NCBI GenBank assembly: GCA_019459055.1
Contig: JAIBEI010000041.1
Location: 126,863 to 190,862, forward strand
Direction: 5' to 3'
DNA: 64,000 nucleotides
From: Thiobacillus sp.
GTDB taxonomy: Bacteria; Pseudomonadota; Gammaproteobacteria; Burkholderiales; Thiobacillaceae
A program made the position numbers and the translations under genes. This document shows, one piece after another, positions 37,186-48,148 of the stretch. Under the pieces are notes generated by a model. It saw only the letters and a program-made list of their open reading frames with translations, was not told the origin of the DNA and did not search any database. Numbering within the stretch: the stretch's first letter is position 1; each line of letters begins with the position of its first letter.

Positions 37186-37281
37186 AAAATCCAGCCTGTA
37201 TTTTTGTTGGGGGCTGCCATTTTACCCAAGCAGCCCGTCCGCCACAGCCTTGACATAGTCTTTTTCAACCAGATTCAGTGT

Positions 37282-37352
37282 GTAGGGTGCACTCTGTGCA
37301 CCGATTGACGCTTGACCGATTGACGCTTGAAGGTGCACGGAGTGCACCCTAC
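37282..37352. repeat. REP-like palindrome, copy 4, with internal 15-bp tandem duplication
   Basis: GTAGGGTGCACTCTGTGCACC (37282-37302) faces GGTGCACGGAGTGCACCCTAC (37332-37352). The loop holds two perfect tandem copies of ACCGATTGACGCTTG (37300-37329), which other copies have only once and in part. It lies upstream of mlaF and downstream of the DUF72-like gene. Confidence 0.88.
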
Positions 37353-37413
37353 CCAAATTTCTCGCGCCCCAAATGAATAGTCCCGGATATTGCAGGCGCT
37401 TTTCAGCCGGCAT

Positions 37414-37869
37414 TCAGTACCCCATCACCTGCTTCAGGGTGTTGGCCTGTTCCAGCAAATCGGAATCGCCGCTGCGGCTGAATACGAACAGGGGCTCGCC
37501 CGTCGTCGCCTGCTGCATGATACGCTGCGCCAGCGCACGCAGGTCAGGTGCCTCGTCCAGCCACCAGACATGCGCCGCTTCCCATTCCGGCGTTGCCAGC
37601 AGCACCCGCTCCGAAGCGGGTGCTGCTGGCGCCGCCTCGGCCGGTTCCAGCACAAAATAGAAGCCGTCGCGAGTGTCGTACAGCCATTGCGCCCAAGCCG
37701 CCTCGGATGCGGCCTGCCAGACCGCTGCCGGCAGATAGACCGCCTGCAACTGCGTGTTGTAGTACGACAACAGCCAGTCGTCGGGCATATCTTCGGGATA
37801 AAACCCGCCCCGCCACGCAGGATGCTGCCAGCCGCTGGCGCCAACCAGAACAAGGGGATTCGGCGTCAT
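37414..37869 (-). CDS. Short DUF72/YecE-like protein
   Basis: A 151-aa protein. Its N-terminus, LVGASGWQHPAWRGGFYPEDMPDDWLLSYYNTQLQAVYLPAAVW, resembles DUF72 proteins (VGTSGW.Y..WRG.FYP....R.WL.YYA..F..VE.N..FY). Normal members are about 240-300 aa, and the following part here does not clearly match. It may be a divergent or shortened homologue. The start lies ten bases after the cysS stop, so they probably form one transcript. No function is known. Confidence 0.6.
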   Translation of the reverse strand: MTPNPLVLVGASGWQHPAWRGGFYPEDMPDDWLLSYYNTQLQAVYLPAAVWQAASEAAWAQWLYDTRDGFYFVLEPAEAAPAAPASERVLLATPEWEAAHVWWLDEAPDLRALAQRIMQQATTGEPLFVFSRSGDSDLLEQANTLKQVMGY

Positions 37870-37879
37870 GGCAAAGGCA

Positions 37880-39247
37880 TCAGGCGCGACGCCAGGTGGT
37901 GCCGCCCGCCCCGTCTTCCAGCACGATGCCGGCCGCCGTCAGCTCGTCGCGGATGCGGTCGGAACCGGCGAAGTCCCGCGCCTTGCGCGCCGCCTGGCGC
38001 GCGGCGATCAGGGCCTCGATTTCGGCTTCGGAGAGGCCGCCGGGAGCGGTCCCCGCCTGCAGGAAATCCGCCGCATCGCGCTGTAGCAGGCCGAGCACCC
38101 CGCCGAGGCTGCGCAGCGTCCGCGCGGCGGCGGCATCGCCCCGATTGGCCTCGCTGGCCAGGTCGAACAGCACCGCAATCGCTTCCGGCGTGTTGAAGTC
38201 GTCGTCCATCGCCGTGCGGAAGGCCGCTGCCGCGGGCCCGCTCCAATCGGGCGCGGCCGCCGTCACGGGCGCATGCTTCAGCGCGGTATAGAGGCGGCTC
38301 AGCGCGCCTTTGGCGTCGTCCAGATGCGCGTCCGAATAGTTCAGCGGGCTGCGGTAGTGCGCGCGCAGGATGAAGAAACGCACCACCTCGGCGTCGTATT
38401 TCTCCAGCACCTCGCGGATGGTGAAGAAGTTGCCCAGCGACTTCGACATCTTTTCGTTGTCCACCCGCACGAAGCCGTTGTGCATCCAGTAATTGACGAA
38501 TTTGCAGCCGTGCGCGCCCTCGGACTGGGCGATCTCGTTTTCGTGATGCGGAAACTGCAGGTCCTGACCGCCGCCGTGGATGTCGAAATGCTTGCCGAGC
38601 AGGTCGGCGCTCATCGCCGAGCATTCGATGTGCCAGCCGGGTCGCCCCGGGCCCCAGGGGGACTCCCACGCCGGCTCGCCCGGCTTGGCGGCTTTCCACA
38701 GCACGAAATCCATCGGATCGCGCTTGCTGGGGTCGACCCCCACGCGCTCGCCCGCGCGCAGCTCGTCGAGACTTTTGCCGGACAGGCGGCCGTATTCGGG
38801 GAAGGCGCGCACGCTGTAATAGACGTCGCCGTTGGGCGCCGGATAGGCCAGGCCGTTCTGGATCAGTTGCTTGATCAGCGCCAGCATCTGCGCCACATAT
38901 TCGGTGGCGCGCGGCTCGTGGTCGGGCGGCAGCACGCCGAGCGCGCTCTCGTCCTCGTGCATCGCGGCGATGAAGCGCCCGGTCAGTTCGGCCGGGGTTT
39001 CGCCGTTGTCCGCAGCGCGCTTGATGATCTTGTCGTCGATGTCGGTGATGTTCCGCACGTACTCGACCCGATAGCCGCTCGCGCGCAGCCAGCGCGTCAC
39101 CATGTCGAACACCACGAACACCCGCGCGTGCCCCAGATGGCACAGGTCGTACACGGTCATGCCGCAGACGTACATGCGGACCTGGCCGGGGGTGAGCGGA
39201 ACGAATTCTTCCTTGGTGCGGGTGAGGGAGTTGGTGATGTGCAGCAT
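37880..39247 (-). CDS. cysS: Cysteinyl-tRNA synthetase
   Basis: A 455-aa class I synthetase charging tRNA-Cys. HLGH is at residues 37-40 within [12 protein letters not shown], and KMSKS is at 266-270. Zinc ligands include C28 in [10 protein letters not shown], the C in HIECSAM and the H-H-E in [10 protein letters not shown]. The ATG at 39247 gives the normal [14 protein letters not shown] start; the frame extends upstream without homology. It is divergent from the TPR gene. Confidence 0.98.
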   Translation of the reverse strand: MLHITNSLTRTKEEFVPLTPGQVRMYVCGMTVYDLCHLGHARVFVVFDMVTRWLRASGYRVEYVRNITDIDDKIIKRAADNGETPAELTGRFIAAMHEDESALGVLPPDHEPRATEYVAQMLALIKQLIQNGLAYPAPNGDVYYSVRAFPEYGRLSGKSLDELRAGERVGVDPSKRDPMDFVLWKAAKPGEPAWESPWGPGRPGWHIECSAMSADLLGKHFDIHGGGQDLQFPHHENEIAQSEGAHGCKFVNYWMHNGFVRVDNEKMSKSLGNFFTIREVLEKYDAEVVRFFILRAHYRSPLNYSDAHLDDAKGALSRLYTALKHAPVTAAAPDWSGPAAAAFRTAMDDDFNTPEAIAVLFDLASEANRGDAAAARTLRSLGGVLGLLQRDAADFLQAGTAPGGLSEAEIEALIAARQAARKARDFAGSDRIRDELTAAGIVLEDGAGGTTWRRA

Positions 39248-39363
39248 GGTGCGGATTCGGGCCAAAGGCAAAAATGACAGGAACGGGAATGAAAGCGGCG
39301 TATCGATTGATGAAATATCCGGGCTAAAATGCCGGCTTATCCAGGATGATCCGAGCATATCAC

Positions 39364-39933
39364 ATGGCTTTGCCGCGCTTTTTCGCCGCCGTTGTCGCCT
39401 GCGCCCTCCTCGCCGGCGTGCCCGTCCTGGCCGATGAAATCCAGGACATCAACCAGCAATACCGCGAAGGCGACCTGTCCGCCGCGCTTGACCGCGCCGA
39501 CCGCTTCCTGGTCCAAAACCCGCAGGATGCGCAGGCGCGCTTCCTGAAAGGCCTGATCCTCGCCGACCAGGGCAAGACCAGCGACGCCGTCGCCGTGTTT
39601 AGCGGGCTGACCGAGGACTACCCCGAACTGCCCGAGCCCTACAACAACCTGGCCGTGCTCTACGCTTCGCAAGGCCAGTACGAAGCGGCCAAATACGCGC
39701 TGGACATGGCGATCCGCGCCCATCCCGGCTACGCCACCGCGCACGAAAATCTCGGCGACATCCATGCCAAAATGGCGGCGGTCGCGTATGACAAGGCCCA
39801 GGCGCTGGACAGCGCCAATACGACTGCGAAAGCCAAGCGCACGCTGATCCGGAACATGCTGGGGGAACCGCCGGACAAGCCGGCTACGGCCAAGCCCCTG
39901 CCGGATCCCGTGCGACCCGCACCGGCCAGATAA
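39364..39933 (+). CDS. Exported TPR-repeat protein
   Basis: A 189-aa protein with a signal peptide ([24 protein letters not shown]). About three tetratricopeptide units follow: [47 protein letters not shown], then [29 protein letters not shown], then [16 protein letters not shown]. The tail is Pro-rich. An ATG 18 bases upstream (39346) is also possible. It precedes ppiB and is probably a periplasmic scaffold. Its partner is unknown. Confidence 0.8.
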   Translation: MALPRFFAAVVACALLAGVPVLADEIQDINQQYREGDLSAALDRADRFLVQNPQDAQARFLKGLILADQGKTSDAVAVFSGLTEDYPELPEPYNNLAVLYASQGQYEAAKYALDMAIRAHPGYATAHENLGDIHAKMAAVAYDKAQALDSANTTAKAKRTLIRNMLGEPPDKPATAKPLPDPVRPAPAR

Positions 39934-40002
39934 CGCCCGCGCCGGCGCCACGATAACGGCCGCCGGAACATCATCCACCTTAACGTTCCTTAGGACACAC
40001 AC

Positions 40003-40494
40003 ATGATCAAGCTGCACACCAACCACGGCATCATCACCCTTGAACTCGACGCCGAGAAAGCGCCGAAAACGGTGGAAAATTTCCTCCAATACGTGCGTGA
40101 CGGGTTTTTTGACGGCACGATTTTCCATCGCGTGATTGACGGTTTCATGATCCAGGGCGGCGGTTTCGAGCCCGGCATGACGCAGAAGCCCACCCGTGGC
40201 CCGATCGGGAACGAAGCCGGCAACGGCCTGAAGAACGAGGCCTACACCGTCGCCATGGCGCGCACCTCCGACCCCGCTTCGGCCACCGCGCAGTTCTTCA
40301 TCAACATCGCCAACAACAGCTTCCTCAACTTCAGTTCGCCCACACCGCAGGGCTACGGCTATGCCGTATTCGGCAAGGTCGTCGAAGGCACCGAGGTGGT
40401 CGACAAGATCAAGAAGGTGAAAACCGGCAACCGCGCCGGACACCAGGACGTGCCGCTGGAAGACGTGGTCATCACCAAGGCGGAAATCATCTGA
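40003..40494 (+). CDS. ppiB: Cytoplasmic peptidyl-prolyl cis-trans isomerase B (cyclophilin)
   Basis: A 163-aa cyclophilin without a signal peptide. The catalytic and binding region is [19 protein letters not shown], followed by [21 protein letters not shown]. Peptide bond isomerisation helps protein folding. AGGA precedes the ATG at a suitable distance. It ends two bases before lpxH and forms a common ppiB-lpxH pair. Confidence 0.97.
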   Translation: MIKLHTNHGIITLELDAEKAPKTVENFLQYVRDGFFDGTIFHRVIDGFMIQGGGFEPGMTQKPTRGPIGNEAGNGLKNEAYTVAMARTSDPASATAQFFINIANNSFLNFSSPTPQGYGYAVFGKVVEGTEVVDKIKKVKTGNRAGHQDVPLEDVVITKAEII

Positions 40495-40496
40495 AG

Positions 40497-41246
40497 ATGA
40501 ACCCGCCCGCGTCGGGAACAGGCCGCAGCTTTTTTGTTGCCGACCTGCATCTGACCGACGAACGCCCGGTCGCCACCGGGCGTTTTTTTCGCTTTCTGCA
40601 GGAAGACGCTGCCGGAGCGGATGCGCTCTACATCCTCGGCGACCTGTTCGATGCCTGGGTCGGCGACGACCACGACGCGCAGGTGGCGCATGACACTGCC
40701 CGCCAGCTCAAATCCCTTGTCGACGCAGGCACGCCGGTGTATTTCATGCACGGCAACCGCGACTTCATGCTGGCCGCGCGCTATGCCGCGCAGTCCGGCA
40801 TGACGCTGCTGGCCGACCCCGCACACATCGACCTGTACGGCACGCCAACGCTGCTGATGCACGGCGATACGCTATGCACCGACGACACCGCCTATCAGAC
40901 GTTCCGCCGCCGCGTGCGCCACCCGCTGACGCTGGCACTGCTGCGCCGCCTGCCGCTGGCGCTGCGCCACCGCCTGGCACGTCAGGCGCGGGCGGGCAGC
41001 GAAGCGGCCAAGGCCGGCAAGGCCGCCGAAATCATGGATGTAAATGCCGAAGAGGTGGTGCGCGTGCTGCGCGAGCGACAGGTCTGCCGCCTGATCCACG
41101 GCCATACCCATCGTCCGGCGCGGCATCGCCATGCGGTCGACGGCCAGGACTGCGAGCGCTGGGTGGTGCCGGACTGGTATGCCCGCTGGGGTTATGTGGC
41201 GTGCGACGCCGCCGGCTGCACGCTCAGGGTGGAGGATTTAACCTGA
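40497..41246 (+). CDS. lpxH: UDP-2,3-diacylglucosamine diphosphatase
   Basis: A 249-aa Mn-dependent metallophosphoesterase of lipid A synthesis, releasing lipid X and UMP at the inner-membrane face. Motifs in order are ADLHL (D16, H18), ILGDLFDAWVGDD, MHGNRDFM, LMHGDTLCTDD and LIHGHTHRPARH, the full set of metal ligands. It is preceded directly by ppiB and followed by a repeat-filled 212-bp gap. Confidence 0.97.
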   Translation: MNPPASGTGRSFFVADLHLTDERPVATGRFFRFLQEDAAGADALYILGDLFDAWVGDDHDAQVAHDTARQLKSLVDAGTPVYFMHGNRDFMLAARYAAQSGMTLLADPAHIDLYGTPTLLMHGDTLCTDDTAYQTFRRRVRHPLTLALLRRLPLALRHRLARQARAGSEAAKAGKAAEIMDVNAEEVVRVLRERQVCRLIHGHTHRPARHRHAVDGQDCERWVVPDWYARWGYVACDAAGCTLRVEDLT

Positions 41247-41254
41247 ATTCCTCA

Positions 41255-41440
41255 CCACAGAGGCACATCTATACAGGAAAGAAACAGGATTTTGCGGCAC
41301 GCTGCGCGATCCCTCATCGGGTCAGTAGGGTGCGCCATGCGCACCGATCCGCGCTCCATGGTGCGCACGGCGCACCCTACGAGCCTTAAATCGGCTAATG
41401 GACAATCCGGATCTAACGGGTTTTCTCTGTGTCTCTGTGG
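41255..41440. repeat. Outer CCACAGAG / CTCTGTGG inverted repeat enclosing a REP-like element
   Basis: CCACAGAGGCACA from 41255 and TGTGTCTCTGTGG ending at 41440 are imperfect inverted ends. They resemble the widely seen CCACAGAGGCACAGAG type of dispersed sequence. A complete GTAGGGTGC element lies between them at 41325-41380, which suggests nesting. Confidence 0.5.
41325..41380. repeat. REP-like palindrome, copy 5
   Basis: GTAGGGTGCGCCATGCGCACC (41325-41345) and GGTGCGCACGGCGCACCCTAC (41360-41380) form a long, nearly perfect stem around a short loop. Between lpxH and the convergent exported-protein gene. Confidence 0.88.
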
Positions 41441-41458
41441 TTCAACCGCTTTCCAGGT

Positions 41459-42112
41459 TCATGACGGCGCGTCGATCGCCGTCATGCCGTCGGGCACGCG
41501 GAACAGTTCGGGTTGCAGGGGCTGGCTCGATTCGCTTTCAAGCTGCCGCGTGCGGCCGCTGAACTCGCGTTCCTCCAGCGGCAGCCCGAGTTCGAGCGTG
41601 GCGCCGGACGCCCACACCATATTCGCCAGGTCGCAGTCGTGCTGCATCTCGCGCGGCGAAGCCTGCCAAACACGGTGCTGGGTCGCGGCCAGGATGGCCT
41701 TCAACTCGGCCATCACGCGAGCCACATCCGGCACGGCTGCACGGGCGGCCACGCCTTCACTGCACACCACACCGTTCACCGCGAGACTGAAGCGCTGGAT
41801 GCCGTGTGCGGCCTTCCGGGTGTCGAGCCGGGGTCTCCAGCTGGCGGGTTTGGGCGGGACGATGCCGGAGGTAAAAACCATCGCGAGCTGGTTGTCGCGC
41901 AGCACGTTGATGACTTTCCGCTGGCGCCGGTCCAACAGGACGAAATCGCCGCCGTCCTCGCCGCTGTCCATGCGCATGAAGTCCGGGGTCACAAGAATAC
42001 GCGTCAGGGAAGGCGGATCGCCGGGATCCTGGTCGATATAGCGCACGACGGCCATGTCGGCCGCGTGCGCCGCGCCCGCGCCGAGCAGCAGCAGGCCGAG
42101 CAATGCCTTCAT
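41459..42112 (-). CDS. Exported protein of unknown function, coupled to metZ
   Basis: A 217-aa protein with a clear signal peptide (MKALLGLLLLGAGAAHAAD). The mature part has DFVLLDRRQRKVINVLRDNQLAMVF, reminiscent of periplasmic proteins whose domain reports a bound state (DUF4412-like), but I do not recognise a family with confidence. Four cysteines or fewer are visible (NGVVCSEG, HDCDLANMVW). The ATG overlaps the metZ stop by one base (TGATG), so it is co-translated at the end of the metZ-purF transcript. Confidence 0.75.
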   Translation of the reverse strand: MKALLGLLLLGAGAAHAADMAVVRYIDQDPGDPPSLTRILVTPDFMRMDSGEDGGDFVLLDRRQRKVINVLRDNQLAMVFTSGIVPPKPASWRPRLDTRKAAHGIQRFSLAVNGVVCSEGVAARAAVPDVARVMAELKAILAATQHRVWQASPREMQHDCDLANMVWASGATLELGLPLEEREFSGRTRQLESESSQPLQPELFRVPDGMTAIDAPS

Positions 42113-43277
42113 CAGCCCAGCCCGCGCGCCAGATCCGCCTGGATATCGGCCACCGATTCCAGCCCCACCGCGATGCGCACCAGGCCGTCGCCGATGCCGG
42201 CCGCCGCGCGCTGTTCCGCCGTCATGCGGCTGTGGGTGGTGGTGGCCGGATGGGTGATGGTGGTCTTGGTGTCGCCCAGGTTGGCGGTGATCGACAGCAG
42301 CTTCGTCGCGTCGATCAGCTTCCATGCCGCCGCCTGGCCGCCCTTCAGCTCGAACGCGACGATGCCCCCGCCGGTCTTCTGCTGCGCCATCGCCAGTTGA
42401 TGCTGCGGGTGCGACGGCAGGCCGGGATACCACACGCGCGAAACCTGCGGCTGCGCCTCCAGCCATTGCGCCAGCGCCAGGGCATTTTTCGAATGCGCCT
42501 CCATGCGCAGGGAGAGCGTCTCCATGCCCTTCAGGATCACCCAGGCGTTGAACGCGGACAGCGTCGGCCCGGCGGTGCGCAGGAAGGTGTAGACGCCCTC
42601 CATCAGCGCCTGGCTGCCGAGCACCGCGCCGCCGAGCACCCTGCCCTGGCCGTCGAGATATTTGGTGGCGGAATGGATCACGATGTCGGCGCCGAGCTTC
42701 AACGGCTGTTGCAGCGCCGGCGAGCAGAAGCAGTTGTCGACCGCGAGCCATGCGCCGGATTCGTGCGCGATGTCCGCCAGCGCGCGGATGTCGCTCACTT
42801 CGGTGAGCGGGTTTGACGGCGACTCGACGAAGAAGAGTTTCGTGTTCGGCTTCACCGCCGCCCGCCATTCCGCCGGGTCGGTCGGCGAGACGTAGGTCGT
42901 TTCGATGCCGAAGCGGCCGAGGATGTTGGTGAACAATTGAACCGTCGAGCCGAAAATCGAGCGCGACGCGACGACGTGCTCGCCCGCCTTCATCAGCCCC
43001 ATCACGGTCGCCAGGATCGACGCCATGCCGGAGGCGAACGCCACGCAGCGCTCGGCGCCTTCGAGCGCTGCGAGCCGCGCTTCCATCATCTGGACCGTAG
43101 GATTGGTGAAGCGCGCGTAGATCGGGCCGGGCTGCTCGCCCTTGAAGCGCGCAGCGGCCTCGGCCGCATTGGCGAACACGAAACTGGAGGTGAGAAACAT
43201 CGCCTCCGAGTGCTCGTTGAACTGGCTGCGCACCGTGCCGGCGCGCACCGCCAGAGTTTCAAGGTCGTATTCTTCGT

Positions 43278-43281
<4 letters not shown>
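42112..43281 (-). CDS. metZ: O-succinylhomoserine sulfhydrylase
   Basis: A 389-aa PLP enzyme of the Cys/Met metabolism family. It makes homocysteine directly from O-succinylhomoserine and sulfide. The PLP lysine is K207 in HSATKYLDGQGRVLGGAV, and the phosphate-binding SGMASI lies near residue 84. The purF-metZ order (purF upstream, overlapping as ATGA) is widespread in beta- and gammaproteobacteria and favours MetZ over MetB or MetC. Confidence 0.95.
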
Positions 43282-44801
<1,520 letters not shown>

Positions 44802-44823
44802 GCTGCGCACCTATCCATAAAAA

Positions 44824-45315
44824 TCACTCGAAACGAACGTATTTCGCCATATCTGCCGGCAGCAGCGGCAACGCGCGCTGCGCCATCGCCTGCAGGCTGT
44901 CCGACAGCCTGGCATGTCTCCAGAAGTCGGTACGCGGCAGCGAGGTCAGCCCCGCCGCCAGTGTCAGGCCGACCAGGATCACCAGCCCCTTGGCCAGCCC
45001 CAGCACCCCGCCCAGCACCTTGTCGGCACTGCCCAGCCCGACTGCCTTGACCAGCGAAGCCAGCGCATGCCCCAGCAGCAACACGCCAATCAGAACCAGC
45101 AGGAAGACCACCACAAAGCCGGCGAAATAACGGATTGCCGGATTTTCGATGCCGATCGGCAGCAGCGGCGCCACCATCAATGCGCCCCACTTGCCCAGCA
45201 CGAACGCCAGCACCCAAGCCGCCAGTGAAAACAGCGTGTCGACCATGCCGCGCATCAGGCCGCGCACCACGGCGAGGATCAGCACCAGCAGCACGATGAG
45301 GTCGAGCATGCTCAT
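44824..45315 (-). CDS. cvpA: Colicin V production protein CvpA
   Basis: A 163-aa inner-membrane protein with four hydrophobic segments. The N-terminus, LDLIVLLVLILAVVRGLMRGMVDTLFSLAAWVLAFVLGKWGA, is the CvpA signature. It is needed for colicin V export in E. coli and is generally tied to envelope integrity and purF. The dedD stop overlaps its ATG. Confidence 0.94.
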   Translation of the reverse strand: MSMLDLIVLLVLILAVVRGLMRGMVDTLFSLAAWVLAFVLGKWGALMVAPLLPIGIENPAIRYFAGFVVVFLLVLIGVLLLGHALASLVKAVGLGSADKVLGGVLGLAKGLVILVGLTLAAGLTSLPRTDFWRHARLSDSLQAMAQRALPLLPADMAKYVRFE

Positions 45316-45932
45316 TTTGCAAGGATCTGCCCGGACATGCCGTTTTCGGCCAGCTTCACCGCGGCCGCCACGGCGGCTTCACGCGACGGATAGGGCCCCA
45401 CCCGCACGCGCGTCAAGGCGCCCACCTTGTCCGTGTAGGCCGGCAACCCGGCGGCGGCGGCGCGCGCCTTGAGGGCTTGGGCCTTGGCGGCATCGGACAG
45501 GGCGGCCAGTTGCACCACAAAAGCCTCGCCGGCAGTGGCAGGCTTGGCCTGCGACGCAGGCATCGCGGCGGGCTGGGGCACGGACACCGGTTTGACCGGT
45601 GCAGGCTTGAGCGGTTCAGATTTGACCGGTGCAGGTTTGGGCGGTGCAGGCTTAGAGGCGGGCTTGACGGGCTCGGCCGGCGGCGCAGGTTGCGGAGGTG
45701 AGGGCTGCGGCTCCGGTGTGGCCAGTTCGTCGGGCGCGGCCGCCGGATCCGGCGGCGGCGCCTCATCGGGCGATGCGGCCGCCATGTGCACCGCCAGCGA
45801 ACTCGCCGGCGGGGGCTCGTCTTCCAGCAGCAGCGGCAACACAATCACCGCCAACAGGGTCAGCGCAACCGCGCCAATCAGGCGCCGCCGGGCAAGGCGT
45901 TTGAGATCATTTTCACTGCTGGGTGGCGGCAT
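45312..45932 (-). CDS. dedD: SPOR-domain cell division protein DedD-like
   Basis: A 206-aa bitopic protein. The cytoplasmic basic start (LKRLARRRL) precedes one helix (IGAVALTLLAVIVLPLLL). A long Pro/Ala/Lys-rich linker follows, with repeated KPAPVK-type units, and then a C-terminal SPOR domain (AFVVQLAALSDAAKAQALKARAAAAG...LTRVRVGPYPSREAAVAA). SPOR binds denuded septal peptidoglycan. It overlaps the end of folC by 20 bases. The linker is coded by imperfect direct repeats at about 45590-45660. Confidence 0.9.
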   Translation of the reverse strand: MPPPSSENDLKRLARRRLIGAVALTLLAVIVLPLLLEDEPPPASSLAVHMAAASPDEAPPPDPAAAPDELATPEPQPSPPQPAPPAEPVKPASKPAPPKPAPVKSEPLKPAPVKPVSVPQPAAMPASQAKPATAGEAFVVQLAALSDAAKAQALKARAAAAGLPAYTDKVGALTRVRVGPYPSREAAVAAAVKLAENGMSGQILAK

Positions 45933-47214
45933 GGTCGAGGACGGCGGCAACGGTATAGAACGAACCGAAGACGAGAATTCTATCACCTTCGTGCGCCACA
46001 CTTCGCGCCTCCGCAAGCGCCGTGTTCACATCCGGCTGCACGCTGACCGGTGCACGGCCGGCATGCGCCCGCAGGAGGACGGCCAGCGCCTCGGCATTCT
46101 GCGCGCGCGGCGAGTCGGGCGTGCACGTCCACCACGCATCGATCTCGCCGCGTAATGCAGCGAACACCCCACCCGCATCCTTGTCGGCCAACATCCCCAC
46201 CACCGCCAGCGTGCGCCCGGCCACCGGCTGCTCGCGCAGAGTGGCGGCAAGCGCCCGCGCCGCTTCCGGGTTGTGCGCCACGTCGAGAATGACCTCGGGC
46301 GCGCGGGCAATGCGCTGGAACCGCCCCGCCGCACGTGCCTGCGCCAGTCCCTGGCGGATGGCCGCCTCGCTCACCGGCAGACGGGCGCGCACGGCCTCCA
46401 GCGCCGCCAGCGCAGCGGCCGCATTGCGCAGCTGAAATGCCCCCGCCATGGCGGGTAGCGGCAGCGCCGGCCAGACGATGGCCTGACCGCGATAGGTCCA
46501 CTGGTCGCCCTCGCGCTGCGCGGAAAAGTCGCGCCCCACGCAGCGCAGATCGGCGCCGATGCGCCGGGCATGATCAAGCAGGCTGGTAGGCGGCGCCGGG
46601 TCGGCGCAGATCGCGGGGCGGCCCGCACGGTAGATCCCGGCTTTCTCGAAGCCGATCTGCTCGCGGGTGTCGCCCAGATAATCCATGTGGTCGAGGTCGA
46701 CGCTGGTGATGATCGAGGCCTCGCCATCGAACACGTTCACCGCGTCGAGCCGCCCGCCGAGGCCGACTTCAAGAATCGCCACGTCGACGCTGGCGTCGAC
46801 GAACTGCGCCATCGCACCCAGGGTGCCGAATTCGAAATAGGTCAGCGAGATGTCGCCGCGCGCGGCGTCGATTTTTTCAAACGCCTGCACCAGCGCGGCG
46901 TCGGTGGATTCCTGGCCGGCAATCCTGACCCGTTCGTTGTAGCGCAAAAGATGCGGCGAGGTGTACAGGCCGGTCTTGTAACCCGCGGCGCCGAGGATGG
47001 CTTCGAGATAGGCGCAGGTGGAACCCTTGCCGTTGGTGCCGCCGACAACGATGAGCGGAAAAGTCGGATCGAGCCCAAGCGCATCCTTGACGCGCCGAAC
47101 CCGGTCGAGTCCCAGTTCGATGGTGCTGGGATGAAGCCGTTCGAGCCGGGAAAGCCAGTCAGTGAGGGAAAGTCCGGGGATGCTCCACCCGGAAGCCTTT
47201 GATTTCGCCGACAT
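45913..47214 (-). CDS. folC: Bifunctional dihydrofolate synthase/folylpolyglutamate synthase
   Basis: A 433-aa Mur-ligase family enzyme adding glutamate to dihydropteroate and to folates. The P-loop is VVGGTNGKGST (56-66). FEFGTLGAMAQFVDA and TSVDLDHMDYLGDTREQIGFEKAG are typical. The C-terminal domain has VLDVAHNPEAARALA. The start codon and first residues (MSAKSKASGW) come from a dispersed palindromic repeat; the conserved part begins at LTDWLSRLERLHP. An original start may have been lost or displaced. Confidence 0.94.
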   Translation of the reverse strand: MSAKSKASGWSIPGLSLTDWLSRLERLHPSTIELGLDRVRRVKDALGLDPTFPLIVVGGTNGKGSTCAYLEAILGAAGYKTGLYTSPHLLRYNERVRIAGQESTDAALVQAFEKIDAARGDISLTYFEFGTLGAMAQFVDASVDVAILEVGLGGRLDAVNVFDGEASIITSVDLDHMDYLGDTREQIGFEKAGIYRAGRPAICADPAPPTSLLDHARRIGADLRCVGRDFSAQREGDQWTYRGQAIVWPALPLPAMAGAFQLRNAAAALAALEAVRARLPVSEAAIRQGLAQARAAGRFQRIARAPEVILDVAHNPEAARALAATLREQPVAGRTLAVVGMLADKDAGGVFAALRGEIDAWWTCTPDSPRAQNAEALAVLLRAHAGRAPVSVQPDVNTALAEARSVAHEGDRILVFGSFYTVAAVLDHAATQQ

Positions 47215-47250
47215 TCGGGATTGCTTCGCTTCGCTCGCAATGACGGGAAT
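47188..47250. repeat. Palindromic repeat (CATTCGGGATTGCTTCG family) at the folC start
   Basis: GGAAGCCTTTGATTTCGCCG, then ACATTCGGGATTGCTTCGC, then TTCGCTCGCAATGACGGG. It matches the reverse complement of the insert in thiO and the copy at 29549-29582. On the minus strand it provides the folC ATG and the residues MSAKSKAS. Confidence 0.8.
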
Positions 47251-47270
47251 GGATGTATCCGGCTGTTTTC

Positions 47271-48137
47271 CTAGGCCGCCAGCGCGGGCCGCCCCATCAT
47301 CATCGCCAGCGTGGCGGCGAGCTCGTCGCGCATCTGACGGCGGTCGATGATGCGGTCAACGGCACCCTTCTCGACCAGGAACTCGGCACGCTGAAAGCCT
47401 TCCGGCAGCGTCTCGCGCACGGTCTGCTCGATCACACGCGGGCCGGCAAAGCCGATCAGCGCATTGGGCTCGGCCACGACCAGGTCGCCCAGCATGGCGA
47501 AACTGGCCGATACGCCGCCCATGGTGGGGTCGGTGAGCACCGAGATGAAGGGCAGCCGGTTGCGCGACAGCTGCGTCAGCGCAGCCGAGGTTTTTGCCAT
47601 CTGCATCAGCGAAAACAGGCCTTCCTGCATCCGCGCGCCGCCGCTGGCGGCAAAACAGACGAAGGCCGAATTCGACTCGATCGCCGCTTCCACGCCGAGG
47701 ACAAAACGCTCGCCCACCACCGAGCCCATCGATCCGCCCATGAACTTGAACTCGAACGCCGCCGCCACCACCGGCACCGCCTTGACGCTGCCACCCAGCA
47801 CCACCAGCGCGTCGGTCTCCGAGGTGCCGGCCTGCGCTTCCTTCAGGCGGTCGGGGTATTTCTTGCCGTCCTTGAATTTCAGCGGATCGAGCGGCGTCAC
47901 CTGCGCGCCGATCTCGTGCTGGCCCTCGGCATCCAGCAGCATGGCCAGTCGCGCGCGGGCGCCGATTCGATGGTGATGACCGCACTTGGGGCACACCTCC
48001 AGATTGCTTTCGAGGTCGGCGCGGTAGAGCACTTCGTTGCAGGCCGGGCACTTCGACCACAGCCCTTCCGGCATCGATTTGCGCGCCTCCACCCGGCGCT
48101 TGATTTTGGGCGGCAGTATTTTCTGGAACCAGCTCAT
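47271..48137 (-). CDS. accD: Acetyl-CoA carboxylase carboxyltransferase subunit beta
   Basis: A 288-aa protein with the N-terminal zinc ribbon C30-x2-C33...C49-x2-C52 and a crotonase-like carboxyltransferase core ([65 protein letters not shown]). It forms the acetyl-CoA carboxylase complex with AccA, starting fatty acid synthesis. The ATG at 48137 gives the standard MSWF start; it follows trpA by 11 bases. Confidence 0.98.
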   Translation of the reverse strand: MSWFQKILPPKIKRRVEARKSMPEGLWSKCPACNEVLYRADLESNLEVCPKCGHHHRIGARARLAMLLDAEGQHEIGAQVTPLDPLKFKDGKKYPDRLKEAQAGTSETDALVVLGGSVKAVPVVAAAFEFKFMGGSMGSVVGERFVLGVEAAIESNSAFVCFAASGGARMQEGLFSLMQMAKTSAALTQLSRNRLPFISVLTDPTMGGVSASFAMLGDLVVAEPNALIGFAGPRVIEQTVRETLPEGFQRAEFLVEKGAVDRIIDRRQMRDELAATLAMMMGRPALAA

Positions 48138-48148
48138 GGGATCTCCTG

